Notes under the pieces: model-generated
Seen by the model: the letters and a program-made list of their open reading frames with translations, nothing else
Databases searched by the model: none
What the model was told of the DNA's origin: nothing
Assembly: GCF_035994185.1 (NCBI RefSeq)
Contig: NZ_CP108538.1
Coordinates: 7,071,501-7,135,500, forward strand
Source of the DNA: Streptomyces sp. NBC_01217
Lineage (GTDB): Bacteria > Actinomycetota > Actinomycetes > Streptomycetales > Streptomycetaceae
Reading direction: 5' to 3'
DNA: 64,000 bases
Shown: piece by piece, positions 9,267-18,961 of the stretch
Numbering within the stretch: position 1 is the first letter of the stretch
How the letters are laid out: each line of letters starts with the position of its first letter
Translations under genes and position numbers: made by a program

Positions 9267-9569
9267 TCAGAGGTTAGGACGATGACCAGTCGGATCAGCT
9301 CCTGCTGTCGCCTTCCGTATGCCAGTCGCCGGAGTGACGGCGGCCAGTGAGACCACGTTCTGGATCGAGGAGCCCAGCGCGTAGCCGTCCAGGGTCAGGC
9401 CGACGCTCCACACAACACCGCTGGCGATCTGCCACACGGTGAACGCCCGCACCGGGGCCCCAGTGCAGCCCCCGAGCGGATTGAGCACCGTGCGCACCGG
9501 CGGCGCATACCGTGCGAGCACGATCGCCATTGCGTGCCCGTACCGCGCGAGCAGTACCTGAGCCGCCAC
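9267..9569 (-). pseudogene. DedA-family membrane protein, internal fragment
   Basis: About 100 residues. RYGHAMAIVLARYAPPVRT followed by PLGG, and then WQIASGVVWSVGLTLDGYALG, match the conserved core of DedA/SNARE-associated proteins (membrane transport of lipid carriers). Both the N-terminal helices and the last helix are missing, so this is a dead fragment. Confidence 0.65.
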
Positions 9570-9768
9570 CTCCGGGTGGAGCCGGGGCCAACCTCTGGCC
9601 CGCCCTGGCCGAGGGTTGCCGAAGTCGCCACCGGTAATGGCTGATCGCGAATGATTCCGGCCAGCGACAGGTCAGTGACTGGCCATAGCCGTCGAGTGCA
9701 CCGTTCGACAGCTGCAAACTCACGTACGGTCTTCGGACCTGTGGGGCGATGCTGGGGGAGCGGTGTAC

Positions 9769-12700
9769 ATGACCGGGGCGGGGCGGCCTTATCCCGTCGA
9801 GGAGCTTCTGACGGCGGTGCGCGCCGAGATCCTCGCCGAACTCCGGAGCGATGCCGAGGGCGCCACGAAGGTCGCTCTTTCCAAGGGGCGGCTTCTCTCA
9901 CAATCCGGGGGGACACGCGAGTATCTCTTCGAGTGCCGCACCTGGCACGACAGCCTGGACGGTGCTTCTGTCCTCGCCCGGCCGTCACATTCCCGTAAGG
10001 CGTGGGACCCGGCCGAGGCGTCTCGCGCTCCGGACGGGACCGTACGGCTCGTGACGAAGGCCGATCTCGGCGCGGCGCCCGCGAACATCCAGATTCGCAA
10101 GGACGACTCCGCGAACTGGGCCGCGCTGGCCGAGCGCCTGGAGACGGCTGGCGGTCAGGACAGTCCCGTCGACGCGGACCACGCGGGCTGGCTGGTCGGC
10201 CGGGGTACCCCGCGCACCGGCCGTGCCGAGAACCCGGGGCAGTGGGTGGCGAACTGGGCGGGGCTCCAGCTGAACCCACGTCAGCGCGACGCCGTCGCGC
10301 AGGCCCTCGCTAGTGAGGTGCTGTTCTTGTGGGGGCCGCCCGGCACCGGGAAGACGGACGTCGTCGGTCACATCGTCGAGGGCAGCTTCCGCCAAGGTCT
10401 CAAGGTCCTGTTTCTTGCCCCCACGAACGTCGCGGTGGACCAGGCGCTTGAGCGGATGTGCTCCCTTTTGGAGCACGAGGAGGGTTTCGCCGAGGGGATC
10501 GTCCAGAGGGCAGGGACCATTGTCCTGCCATCGCTGCGCAGCCGCTACGGAGACCAGGTCGCCCCGGCCCGGATTGCCGCCCTGATGGTGGAGAGCATCG
10601 ACCGACAGATCAGCACGGCGACCGACCAGCTCAAGGGTGCGAGAGCGGCGCTGGCCTTGCACGACCGGATCCGGGGCCTGGAGTCGGATCTGGCCGCCGG
10701 CACAGAGGAGATGGCGGAGGCCGACCGTGACCACGCCGCGGCGGCGAAGACTGTTGCGGCTGCGGACACCCTAGCCGTACAGCTGCGGCGGAAAATGGAG
10801 AAGGTGGGGCCACCGACCGGATTCCTCGTGGAGCGCAGAACCGCGAAACTGAGCGACCTCTGGTCCGCCCTGGCGCACGAGGAGGAAGAGGCGAAGCGGG
10901 CCAGGGCGGACGTCGCGCGCGCCGCCCGGCGCCGCGCGGCAGGCGAGAAGCAGGCGGCCGAGGCCCGCCGAGCCCTCCCCGCGGCCCGTGCCGCCGTCGA
11001 AGGGGTCCCGCCCAGGCAGATCGTCGCCGAGTCCGCTGCCTCGCTTCAGGAGCAACTTGACGAACTTGGCCGGAAACGCAAGCAGATCCAGGACGAGGTT
11101 CGCTCCCACTGCCGGGTGCTCGGAGCGACGGTGGCCAAGGCCGTCCAGTCGAGGAAACTGCTCGACGAGGTCGATGTTGTGGTGATCGACGAGGCCGGGA
11201 TGGTCAACCTGCCGTCGGCCTGGTTCGCCGCCGGTCTCGCCCGCAAGCGGGTGGTCGTGGCGGGAGACTTCCGACAGTTGCCCGCCGTGACCAAAGGTGA
11301 CGGTGACCGGGCAGCGAGCGAGGAGGAGCGCACCCACTCCCGCGAGTGGACCGCTCGGGACGCCTTCCACGCCGCCGGACTGGTCGACCCTTCCGGTCGG
11401 GTACGCCAGGACCCTCGCCTGGTGGCGCTCGACACCCAGTACCGGATGAGGGAGCCGATCTGCGCGGTGGTCAACGAGGTGGCGTATCCGGACGCACCGC
11501 TCAGGACCGGGCGCGGAAACACCAGCCGCCTGCCGTTCGCCCCGCTCATCGACTCCCCGGTGATCCTGATCGACACATCCGGCCGCCGGATCCCCGGCGG
11601 CGGCCGCAAGCCCCACATGACGAACGCCGTCCATGCCGCGGTCATCCACGAACTGGTCCGAGGGCTCCAGTACGAGGGAATCCTGCCCGGACGGAAGTGG
11701 CAGGACGTCCCCGAGGGGGAACGGGCGACCGACCGTCTCGCCGTCATCTCCCCGTACAAGGAGCAGGTCAAGGCGCTCAAGAGCAGCCTGGCCCACCGCT
11801 TTGGGGAGGACTACGACGGCCTGGTCGACACTGTCCACCGGTTCCAGGGCAGCCAGCGCCCCGTCGTGCTCCTCGACACGGTGGCGGGCGCCGGCAAGGA
11901 CCCCGGCTTCTTCTACAGCGGAACGGGCCTGTCCTCGCAGACCTGCCGCCTCCTGAACGTCGCCCTCAGCCGGGCCCAGGACCACCTGGTCGTCGTGGCA
12001 GATGTCGCCTTCCTGCGCAGGCACCTGGCCCCGCACAGCGAGGCACTGGCGATGGTCGACCACCTGGAGGCGCACGCACAGACCATCTCCGCCGACCAGC
12101 TGATCCCAATCCGCGACGCGGACCAGCTGGCCACCCTGTCGGAGGAGGAACTGGCGCGACCGGCGTTCTTCGAGCACAGCGAGGTCTTGGAGGCGGTGGC
12201 ATGGGATGTGGAGCGAGCACAGCGCAGCATCGAGCTGTACTCGGCGTTCATGGACGCACCTCCCGTCCGCCGGTGGGCCCGGATGCTCGGCCCGAAGGCG
12301 GCTGAGGGGCTCCAGATCACGGTCTTCACCCGCCCGTCGGAGGAGCAGCAGGAGCCCTCCCGCGTGGCGCGGCACAGGGAGCTGGTCGGGGAGCTGGAGG
12401 CCGTCGGCTGCCGGGTCGAGTTCCGCGATCGTATGCACGAGAAGGTCCTCATCCTGGACGGCTCGGTCCTGTGGCACGGCTCGAAGAACCTGCTCGCGAA
12501 CATCGGGCCGACGGACCTGATGATGCGTTACACCGACCCTGCCTCCTGCGACCGTGTACGGCGGCTGATGGAGCGCACCCGCATGGAACGCCCGGCACGA
12601 GGGCCGTGGCGTCCCGCCAGAGAGACCGCTCCAGCGTCCGAGATACCTGCCCAGCGAGCCGAGGCGCCGGCAGGCAAGGTGTACCCGGGGCTGGTACGGG

Positions 12701-12846
12701 ACGGCCGTCTGTACCTCGACGTCCCGTACGAGCAGAAGGACGAGGCCAAGCGCCTGCTCAGGGCCCAGTGGGACAGGGAGGCCCGGCACTGGTGGGTCGA
12801 CGCGGACCGGATCACCCGGGAACAGGCGGCGCGCTGGCTGCCGTAG
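9769..12846 (+). CDS. SF1 helicase (COG1112-like) fused to PLD nuclease, Mokosh type II-like
   Basis: A 1025-residue protein. ATG 9769 is favoured over GTG 9763 because GGGGGAG ends 8 bases upstream of it. Helicase motifs in order: Walker A GPPGTGKT (189-196), a long charged coiled-coil insert (about 290-450), Walker B DEAG (474-477), LDTQYRM (554-560), VDTVHRFQGSQ (about 686-696) and NVALSRAQD (730-738). A phospholipase-D-like nuclease domain follows with MHEKVLILDG (His890, Lys892) and HGSKN (903-907). The last 55 residues resemble DUF5710 (YLDVPYEQKDEAKRLL). A COG1112-type helicase joined to a PLD nuclease is the described layout of the single-gene Mokosh II anti-phage system, so a defence role is inferred. 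It stands alone. Confidence 0.85.
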   Translation: MTGAGRPYPVEELLTAVRAEILAELRSDAEGATKVALSKGRLLSQSGGTREYLFECRTWHDSLDGASVLARPSHSRKAWDPAEASRAPDGTVRLVTKADLGAAPANIQIRKDDSANWAALAERLETAGGQDSPVDADHAGWLVGRGTPRTGRAENPGQWVANWAGLQLNPRQRDAVAQALASEVLFLWGPPGTGKTDVVGHIVEGSFRQGLKVLFLAPTNVAVDQALERMCSLLEHEEGFAEGIVQRAGTIVLPSLRSRYGDQVAPARIAALMVESIDRQISTATDQLKGARAALALHDRIRGLESDLAAGTEEMAEADRDHAAAAKTVAAADTLAVQLRRKMEKVGPPTGFLVERRTAKLSDLWSALAHEEEEAKRARADVARAARRRAAGEKQAAEARRALPAARAAVEGVPPRQIVAESAASLQEQLDELGRKRKQIQDEVRSHCRVLGATVAKAVQSRKLLDEVDVVVIDEAGMVNLPSAWFAAGLARKRVVVAGDFRQLPAVTKGDGDRAASEEERTHSREWTARDAFHAAGLVDPSGRVRQDPRLVALDTQYRMREPICAVVNEVAYPDAPLRTGRGNTSRLPFAPLIDSPVILIDTSGRRIPGGGRKPHMTNAVHAAVIHELVRGLQYEGILPGRKWQDVPEGERATDRLAVISPYKEQVKALKSSLAHRFGEDYDGLVDTVHRFQGSQRPVVLLDTVAGAGKDPGFFYSGTGLSSQTCRLLNVALSRAQDHLVVVADVAFLRRHLAPHSEALAMVDHLEAHAQTISADQLIPIRDADQLATLSEEELARPAFFEHSEVLEAVAWDVERAQRSIELYSAFMDAPPVRRWARMLGPKAAEGLQITVFTRPSEEQQEPSRVARHRELVGELEAVGCRVEFRDRMHEKVLILDGSVLWHGSKNLLANIGPTDLMMRYTDPASCDRVRRLMERTRMERPARGPWRPARETAPASEIPAQRAEAPAGKVYPGLVRDGRLYLDVPYEQKDEAKRLLRAQWDREARHWWVDADRITREQAARWLP

Positions 12847-12853
12847 TTGCAGC

Positions 12854-13199
12854 TCACCGCGAGCTGCGAGGGACGTACGCCGCCAGATGCTTCCGGCCGA
12901 TGTAGCCGATACGCACGCGGCCCTCCTCGGTGACCGCCCTCAGATGGATGCGGCCGGGCCTCGGCCGGAAACCGGGTGTGGAGACTAAACAGCCGTTTGT
13001 TCCCGTCCATGTCGGTGAAGTTGCACAACCTGAGATTGATCCGGGTATCGCTCTCGGGGACCACCTTGATGCGCCAGGCCGGTTCCGAGCCCCCGGCTTC
13101 CAGGCTTCGGCCGCTGTACGAGGTGCAGCGATATCTTGACGCATATTCGATGCACGAACGGCCCTTCTGATATACGTTCTGATGGGGCATCAGATCATT
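12854..13199 (-). pseudogene. Frameshifted hypothetical gene
   Basis: One minus-strand frame reads IEYASRYRCTSYSGRSLEAG, then RIKVVPESDTRINLRLCNF and SLHTRFPAE. A one-base shift near 12960 then gives GRIHLRAVTEEGRVRIGYIG and ends RSSR* at 12854. Both halves look coding, which suggests a recent indel. The family is unknown. The stop lies 8 bp beyond the helicase stop in convergent orientation. Confidence 0.4.
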
Positions 13200-13395
13200 G
13201 CTTCTCGCAGATGTCGGTGCGGCGGCGGACGCTGCCGAGGGGGCGGAGCTGGCCAAGCTCCTTGAGAACGCTTTCCGGCACATGAACATCGCGCTCGTAA
13301 AGAGCCGGCGATCTTCGCTCACGACCTGGGTCTCGACGTCTGGGCGGCCATTAACGCGGCGTCCACCGAGCCGTTCGGCTTCATGCGCTTCACCC
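13198..13395 (+). pseudogene. Nucleotide-sugar dehydrogenase, central fragment
   Basis: AELAKLLENAFRHMNIALV, then after a frameshift IFAHDLGLDVWAAINAASTE and PFGFMRFTP, match the central helix of UDP-glucose/GDP-mannose dehydrogenases (normally followed by GxGxGGHC). It runs opposite to the N-terminal fragment that abuts it. Confidence 0.6.
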
Positions 13396-13424
13396 CGGCC
13401 CCGGCGTCGAAGGTCTCTGCCTGC

Positions 13425-13801
13425 CCCTTGGGGTTCTCCAGCCTCCGGGTGGGATTCCCGGGGTCGATGCGCTCCGGCCTGTACCCGAGGTGGAAGTCCC
13501 GGTCGGCGGTCAGGCCGGAGCTGCGCTCGAGGATCGGGCGGAACACCTCCTCGGTCGTCCCGGCGTACATGGTCGATTCCAGGACGACGGTCGCTCCGCG
13601 GGTGAGCTGGTGGCCGAGCGTCCTTGCCGCGTCCTCGACGTGCGACTCACCGAGCATGCGTCGCTTGATCCGCGCGGCGTCGACGTCGAGCCCGACGGTG
13701 TGGCGCCCTATCTCAGCGGCTCGCACCGCGAGCGGGAGCTCGACGTATTTCTGTCCCACGACGACGACGCGGAGTCGACGGGGCTCGTGGTTCCTGACCA
13801 T
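13425..13801 (-). pseudogene. Nucleotide-sugar dehydrogenase, N-terminal fragment
   Basis: Starting near ATG 13801, LRVVVVGQKYVELPLAVRAA is a damaged Rossmann motif (GxGYVGLP expected). It is followed by VGLDVDAARIKRRMLGESHVED, and then, after a large in-frame deletion, TRGATVVLESTMYAGTTEEV and DFHLGYRPERIDPGNPT. The enzyme would oxidise UDP- or GDP-sugars to uronic acids. Missing segments and motif changes show it is non-functional. The next 350 bases upstream hold no gene that I can support. Confidence 0.65.
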
Positions 13802-14153
13802 GCGGTCCTCGCTGCGGTTCGGGATGGGGGCTGGGGTGGTGAGGACGTACTCGCGGCGCGAGATCCGCCGCGGGTGGTGGCCGTAAGATGGGGATCGCCT
13901 CGGCCGTCTGGGACTCGCTTGGCCGCCTGTCTCAGACGGTCGAGTGCTTTTGGATGAGGCAAGGAGAGGCGGGAAAACCCACGGGCTGGTCCCGCCCCCG
14001 GTTCGATAGGATGACGATGGCTTGCAGTCCCGTTCCGTCGCCATGAGTGTCGTCGACGTGTGATCGGAATGATCGCATCGGCTGCGGCCTCCTGACCTGG
14101 GCACGCCGTGGCAGCGCCATCGGCGCCGTACGTACGAAATGGAGCATCCAAGG

Positions 14154-15878
14154 ATGGCTCGACACCTGGTAACCAGCGCGCTTCCCTACATCAACGGGAT
14201 CAAGCACCTGGGCAACATGGTCGGGTCGATGCTTCCGGCGGATGTGTACTCCCGGTACCTCCGCCAGCGTGGCCACGATGTCCTCTACATCTGCGCCACC
14301 GACGAGCACGGCACTCCGGCTGAGCTCGCCGCGAAGGAAGCCGGACTTTCCGTCGCCGAGTTCTGCGCGCAGGCGCACGACGCGCAAAAGGCCGTGTACG
14401 ACGGTTTCGACCTCGCCTTCGACTACTTCGGGCGTAGCTCCTCGCAGCAGAATGTCGAGATCACCCAGCACTTCGCGCGCAAGCTGAACGAGAACGGCTT
14501 CATCGAGGAGCGTGCGATCCGTCAGGTGTACTCGCCGGTCGATGGCCGTTTTCTTCCGGACCGGTACGTCGAGGGCACCTGCCCGCACTGCGGGTACGAC
14601 AAGGCCCGAGGTGACCAGTGCGAGAACTGCACCCGCGTCCTGGACCCGACCGACCTGATCGACCCGCGCTCGGCGATCAGTGGTTCCACGGACCTGGAGG
14701 TCCGCGAGACCAAGCACCTCTTCCTGCTGCAGTCCAAGCTTCAGCCCGAGGTTGAGGAGTGGATCGCCACCGTCGGCGCGGAGTGGCCGCACCTGTCCAC
14801 GTCCATCGCCCGTAAGTGGCTGACCGAGGGTCTGAACGACCGTGCCATCACCCGCGACCTGGACTGGGGTGTGCCCGTCCCGGCCGACACCTGGCCGGAA
14901 CTCGCGGCCGAGGGCAAGGTCTTCTACGTCTGGTTCGACGCCCCGATCGAGTACATCGGCGCGACGAAGGAGTGGGCGGACGCCGCCTCCGGCAGTGAGA
15001 CCCGCGACTGGAAGTCGTGGTGGTACGAGGCTGACGACACTGTCCGCTACACGCAGTTCATGGCGAAGGACAACGTCCCCTTCCACACGGTGATGTTCCC
15101 GGCCACCGAGCTCGGCGTGCGTGAGCCCTGGAAGAAGGTCGACGTCGTCAAGGGCTTCAACTGGCTGACGTTCTACGGTGGCAAGTTCTCCACCTCCCAG
15201 AAGCGCGGCGTCTTCACGGACGCGGCCCTGGAGATCCTGCCCGGCGACTACTGGCGGTACTTCCTGATCGCCAACGCTCCCGAGTCGGACGACTCCTCCT
15301 TCACGTGGGAGCACTTCACCGCCACGGTGAACAAGGACCTGGCGGACACCCTCGGCAACTTCGTCAACCGCGTGCTGTCGTTCTCCCGCAAACGGTTCGG
15401 CGACGAGGTTCCGGCCGGGCACGCCGCCGGCGAGGCGGAGGCGAAGCTGGGTGAGGAGATCGCGCGTCTGCTCGGCGAGTACGAGGAGCAGATGGAGGCC
15501 CTTCAGTTCCGCAAGGCCGCCGCTGCCCTGCGTGCGCTGTGGTCCGCGGGCAACTCCTACCTGGAGGAGAAGGCTCCCTGGCTGGAGATCAAGACCGATG
15601 CTGAGGGCGCCGCGCTGACGCTCCGTACCGCGATGAACCTGATCCACCTGTACGCGGTCGTCTCCGAGCCGTTCATCCCGACCTCGACGGCCGCGATGCG
15701 CGGGGCCTTCGCTCTGGAGAACGACACCGCGACCTGGGTCACTGCCGACCAGGCCAAGTCCCTGGACACCGTCCCGGCCGACACCGCGTTCACGCTGCCG
15801 CCGGTGCTCTTCGCGAAGATCACGGAGGAGGACCTGGAGTCCTACCGTGAGCGCTTCGGCGGCGCCCCGCAGGTCTGA
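14154..15878 (+). CDS. metG: Methionyl-tRNA synthetase (additional copy type)
   Basis: A 574-residue class I synthetase that charges tRNA-Met. ATG 14154 ([20 protein letters not shown]) is the family start; ATG 14139 is less likely. HIGH-type motif at residues 17-21 (KHLGN), zinc knuckle CPHC...CENC (143-146 and 156-159), catalytic DEHGTPAE and the KMSKS-equivalent KFSTS at 344-348, where Thr replaces the usual Lys-Ser. The anticodon-binding domain ([19 protein letters not shown] onward) is complete. In Streptomyces the housekeeping enzyme, as I recall it, begins differently (YYVSTPIYYVNDAPHLGH), so this is probably a second, acquired MetRS. Such copies can confer resistance to MetRS inhibitors or back up the main enzyme. 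Confidence 0.92.
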   Translation: MARHLVTSALPYINGIKHLGNMVGSMLPADVYSRYLRQRGHDVLYICATDEHGTPAELAAKEAGLSVAEFCAQAHDAQKAVYDGFDLAFDYFGRSSSQQNVEITQHFARKLNENGFIEERAIRQVYSPVDGRFLPDRYVEGTCPHCGYDKARGDQCENCTRVLDPTDLIDPRSAISGSTDLEVRETKHLFLLQSKLQPEVEEWIATVGAEWPHLSTSIARKWLTEGLNDRAITRDLDWGVPVPADTWPELAAEGKVFYVWFDAPIEYIGATKEWADAASGSETRDWKSWWYEADDTVRYTQFMAKDNVPFHTVMFPATELGVREPWKKVDVVKGFNWLTFYGGKFSTSQKRGVFTDAALEILPGDYWRYFLIANAPESDDSSFTWEHFTATVNKDLADTLGNFVNRVLSFSRKRFGDEVPAGHAAGEAEAKLGEEIARLLGEYEEQMEALQFRKAAAALRALWSAGNSYLEEKAPWLEIKTDAEGAALTLRTAMNLIHLYAVVSEPFIPTSTAAMRGAFALENDTATWVTADQAKSLDTVPADTAFTLPPVLFAKITEEDLESYRERFGGAPQV

Positions 15879-15891
15879 CAGACATCCCCGC

Positions 15892-15930
15892 ACCCATACC
15901 GTCCCGACTCTCATCGGGCGGTACGGGTGT
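15892..15930 (+). terminator. Hairpin terminator after metG
   Basis: cacccataccgtcccg pairs with cgggcggtacgggtg (one A-C mismatch and one T-G wobble) around a seven-base loop, starting 13 bases after the metG stop. There is no T-run, as is common in high-GC actinobacteria. Confidence 0.65.
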
Positions 15931-15934
15931 GGAG

Positions 15935-16370
15935 GAGGAGGGCAGGCCCGCGGGCGAGGCGTTCATCAGCTGCACGTGCGGAGCCGGACCACCCATCTCC
16001 ACGCGCGTGACTCCTGCGGACCCGGGCACGTGCTGGAGGTACCGGTCGAAGCCGTTCCCGGTGAGCCACAGCAGCAGGCAGGCGATGCCCCCACCGTGCC
16101 CGACGAGACGATGGTTCGCCGTCCCCCGCAGGGGACCTCGTCCCAGAGGTCTACGTAGCGGGCCTGGACGTCCTCCGACGACTCGCCGCCCGGCGTGCGG
16201 AGCCGGTGGCGGCGAGTTCCCTGGGCCGGCCCCCGAGGTGACCGCTGTCCTTGGCGGCCAGACGCTCGTCGACGCGGACAGCGGCCGGAGCGAGCGCGGC
16301 GGTGAGAATCTCGGCCGACTCCCGGCAACGGGACATCGGGCTGTGGCGACCTCGTCGTGCTCGGCCTGAC
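15935..16370 (-). pseudogene. Histidine phosphatase (phosphoglycerate-mutase-like) relic
   Basis: Three minus-strand frames together give a histidine-phosphatase-like protein. RCRESAEILTAALAPAAVRV comes first, then GGESSEDVQARYVDLWDEV, then RGTANHRLVGHGGGIACLLLW with NGFDRYLQHVP. The catalytic GHGG box is visible but at least two frameshifts break the frame. It was originally a small phosphatase of unknown substrate. Confidence 0.55.
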
Positions 16371-16472
16371 TCATGGCGGGGAAGCGGTCGTGGTGCCACT
16401 CGACATAGAGGACCTCTATGTGTTTCGTCAAGGCGCCCGTGGTGGGTTTGGGGTAGTTCGGTGTTGCTGGGG

Positions 16473-17690
16473 TCACGCGGCGAGCTCAACGTCTTTCGGC
16501 GCCCGAGTCTCGTAGAAGGTGCCGTCGCGGAGCATGGCGAACAGGACGCTGATGCGTTGGCGGGCGAGGCGGAGGAGGGCTTGGGTGTGGGTCTTGCCGC
16601 GGGCGCGTTGCTTGTCGTAGTAGGCGCGGGAGGCGGGGTCGGCGTTCATACAGGCGAAGGCAGAGAGGAACATGGCGCGTTTGAGCTGCCGGTTTCCGCC
16701 TCGGGGGGCGTGTTCGCCGTGGATAGAGGTGCCCGACTGCTTTGTCGTGGGCGCGAGACCGGCGTAGGAGGCCAGGTGGGCGGCGGTGGGGAAGCTGGAG
16801 CCATCGCCGACGGTGACCAGCAGGACGGCGGCGGTCCTGACGCCGACGCCGGGCATCGAGGTCAGGACCTGGGAAAGAGGGTGGGCCTCCAGCAGGGCGT
16901 TGATCTGGGCTTCCATTGCCCGGCGTTGGGTGTGGACGGCGGCCAGGGACGCGGCGAGAGAGGGGATAACGATGTCGAGGGTGCCGGCGCCCGGGACCAC
17001 AACGGTTTGCTCGTCGAGCGCGTCGAAGACCTCGTCGATCAGCCGCTGGGCCATGCGTGGGGCCTTGGGCCGGATCAGTTCGACGAGCCTGCGGCGGCCG
17101 GCTTTGCGCAGGGCGGACGGGGAGCCGTAGCGCTCCAGCAGCCAGGTCACAGCCTGGTGGTCCAGACGTGGCCCGAGGACGCGTTCCAGGGAGGGGTGGA
17201 ACTGGGTGAGCAGGCCGCGTATCCGGTTGGAGGTGCGGGTGGCCTCTGCGGCGAGGTCCTGGTCGAAGCCGACGAGGACGGTGAGCTCGGCGGTGATCTC
17301 GTCGGTGAGTTCGAGCGAGCGCAGGGTGTGCGGCATGGTGCGGGCCGCGTCCGCGATCACCGCGGCGTCCTTGGCGTCGGTCTTGGCCTCGCCGGGGTAG
17401 AGGTCGGCGATCCGGCGCATGGCCAGGCCGGGCAGGTAGGCGACGCGGCAGCCGGCGTCGCGGGCGACGGTCAGCGGGAGGGCACCGATGGAGGCGGGCT
17501 GGTCCACGATGACCAGGACGGTGCCGAACTTCGCGGCAAGTTTGTCGAACACGGCCCGCAGCTTCGGTTCGCTGTTGGGCAGCGGCTTGTCGAAGACCTT
17601 CTTGCCGGCCGGGGTGAGTCCGTGGCCGTGGTGAGCGGACTTGCCGACGTCCAGGCCGAGGAACACGCCCACGTCTTCGATCTCGAACAT
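16473..17690 (-). CDS. IS110-family transposase (DEDD)
   Basis: 405 residues from ATG 17690 (MFEIEDVGVFLGLDVGKSAH), with GGAAGGG upstream. The N-terminal RuvC-like DEDD domain is seen in LGLDVGKS, VDQPASIGAL and EAKTDAKDAAVIADAAR. The C-terminal transposase_20 domain is seen in LTSMPGVGVRTAAVLLVTVG and SYAGLAPTTKQSGTS, with the conserved Ser. IS110 elements integrate with RNA-guided (bridge RNA) chemistry; the noncoding flank upstream (17691-17950) or downstream would be the place for such an RNA. No lesions are seen. Confidence 0.92.
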   Translation of the reverse strand: MFEIEDVGVFLGLDVGKSAHHGHGLTPAGKKVFDKPLPNSEPKLRAVFDKLAAKFGTVLVIVDQPASIGALPLTVARDAGCRVAYLPGLAMRRIADLYPGEAKTDAKDAAVIADAARTMPHTLRSLELTDEITAELTVLVGFDQDLAAEATRTSNRIRGLLTQFHPSLERVLGPRLDHQAVTWLLERYGSPSALRKAGRRRLVELIRPKAPRMAQRLIDEVFDALDEQTVVVPGAGTLDIVIPSLAASLAAVHTQRRAMEAQINALLEAHPLSQVLTSMPGVGVRTAAVLLVTVGDGSSFPTAAHLASYAGLAPTTKQSGTSIHGEHAPRGGNRQLKRAMFLSAFACMNADPASRAYYDKQRARGKTHTQALLRLARQRISVLFAMLRDGTFYETRAPKDVELAA

Positions 17691-17959
17691 CGCACCCTTC
17701 CAGGGGTGTTGACGGTGCCGGCCTCGGCTCGGGTGTCGTGCTCGCGCATCCACGTTATGCAGACCTGCCGCCCGCGAACTGCCCGGCATTGCGCCGGACC
17801 GGACGGTGGCCGGACCTCTGATCAGCGTCTCCGACGAACACCCCCGGACCCGGCGACACCACCCCCCAGGTCATGCCTTCGACAGGGGGCAACAGTCATA
17901 CCGGGCCCGGAGGCCAGCGGCCCCGTTGCAGGACCGCGAAAAAGATAACGGGGTAATTT

Positions 17960-18961
17960 GTGCTTGAGTCATTGGGTTTGGATGAGACCGCACAGGCTGT
18001 GTACTTGAGGATTCTCGGCGACCCTGAACTGCGCATTCAAGATCTGGTTGTGCAACTCGGGTTGAGTGAATCTGCAGTTCGGTCATCTCTAGACGAACTT
18101 GCACGCATGGAGCTGCTTCGCTCATCGGTTCACGAGCCGGAGGCGTTGCAGCCCGTCAGGCCAGAAGTGGCCTTGCATGCCTTGCTCGCCCGTGAACAGG
18201 CGGAGGTGTCCCTCCGACAGCAGAAGCTGGCGGAGAGCCGGGTAGCTGTGGAAGCGTGGCTGGCGGCTCAGGCGGACCGCCGGGACGATGCGGCTCCCAA
18301 CGTTGAGCGTCTTGTCAGTATCGACCAGATACGCGACAAGCTTGGCCAGCTGGCGGGTTCGTGCCAGTCGGAAGCATGTTCCTTCATGCCAGGTGGGGCA
18401 CAGTCCAGAGCCAGCCTGGATGCGAGCCGCCCTCTGGACGAAGAGGCGATGGCTCGCGGTGTGCGGCTTCGGACGGTGTATCAGGACAGCGCTCGCAATG
18501 ATGGGGCCACGCTCGAGTATGCGAAGTGGCTCCATGCGCGAGGTGGTGAAGTGCGCACTACCCCAACCCTGCCCCTGCGCATGCTCGTCATCGACCGTCG
18601 TCAGGCGCTAGTCCCTTTCGCTACTGAGAACTCTGGGGCGGGCGCGTTGCTGCTTACGGGTGAAGGGATCGCGACCGCTCTGATGGCTCTGTTTGATTCG
18701 GTGTGGCGCGAGTCCGTCCCGTTTGGGCTCACGCCGTCGAGGGATGAGCAAGGGCTATCGATACAGGAACTCCGAATACTTCAGCTCTTGGCCCAGGGGT
18801 GTACCGACGAGGTCGCCGCGCGCCGCATGAGCGTCTCCGTTCGTACCGTCCGCAGGGTCTCCTCCGAGCTGTCGTCTCGCCTCGGCGCGCAAAGCAGGTT
18901 CCAGGCAGGCGCCAAGGCGGTCGCGCGTGGCTGGCTCAAGCGAGAGGACCTCGAAGTTTGA
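17960..18961 (+). CDS. TrmB-like/LuxR-type transcriptional regulator
   Basis: 333 residues from GTG 17960. The N-terminal winged helix is TrmB-like (LGLDETAQAVYLRILGDPEL, LSESAVRSSLDELARMELL). A central sensor-like region follows (RLVSIDQIRDKLGQLAGSC, RTTPTLPLRMLVIDRRQALV). The C-terminal LuxR helix-turn-helix is at about 265-325 (LSIQELRILQLLAQGCTDEV, SVSVRTVRRVSSELSSRLGA). Proteins of this shape often control secondary-metabolite or peptide genes in Streptomyces. No obvious target operon is adjacent. Confidence 0.85.
   Translation: MLESLGLDETAQAVYLRILGDPELRIQDLVVQLGLSESAVRSSLDELARMELLRSSVHEPEALQPVRPEVALHALLAREQAEVSLRQQKLAESRVAVEAWLAAQADRRDDAAPNVERLVSIDQIRDKLGQLAGSCQSEACSFMPGGAQSRASLDASRPLDEEAMARGVRLRTVYQDSARNDGATLEYAKWLHARGGEVRTTPTLPLRMLVIDRRQALVPFATENSGAGALLLTGEGIATALMALFDSVWRESVPFGLTPSRDEQGLSIQELRILQLLAQGCTDEVAARRMSVSVRTVRRVSSELSSRLGAQSRFQAGAKAVARGWLKREDLEV

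Noticed and set aside
10771..12789. Long minus-strand frame of about 670 codons
   Set aside because: Antisense shadow of the helicase-PLD gene; no domain motifs.
13932..15914. Long minus-strand frame of about 660 codons
   Set aside because: It is the antisense shadow of metG, whose motifs and terminator are clear.
16251..17948. Plus-strand frame of 565 codons
   Set aside because: Antisense to the IS110 transposase; Gly/Asp/Val-rich shadow.
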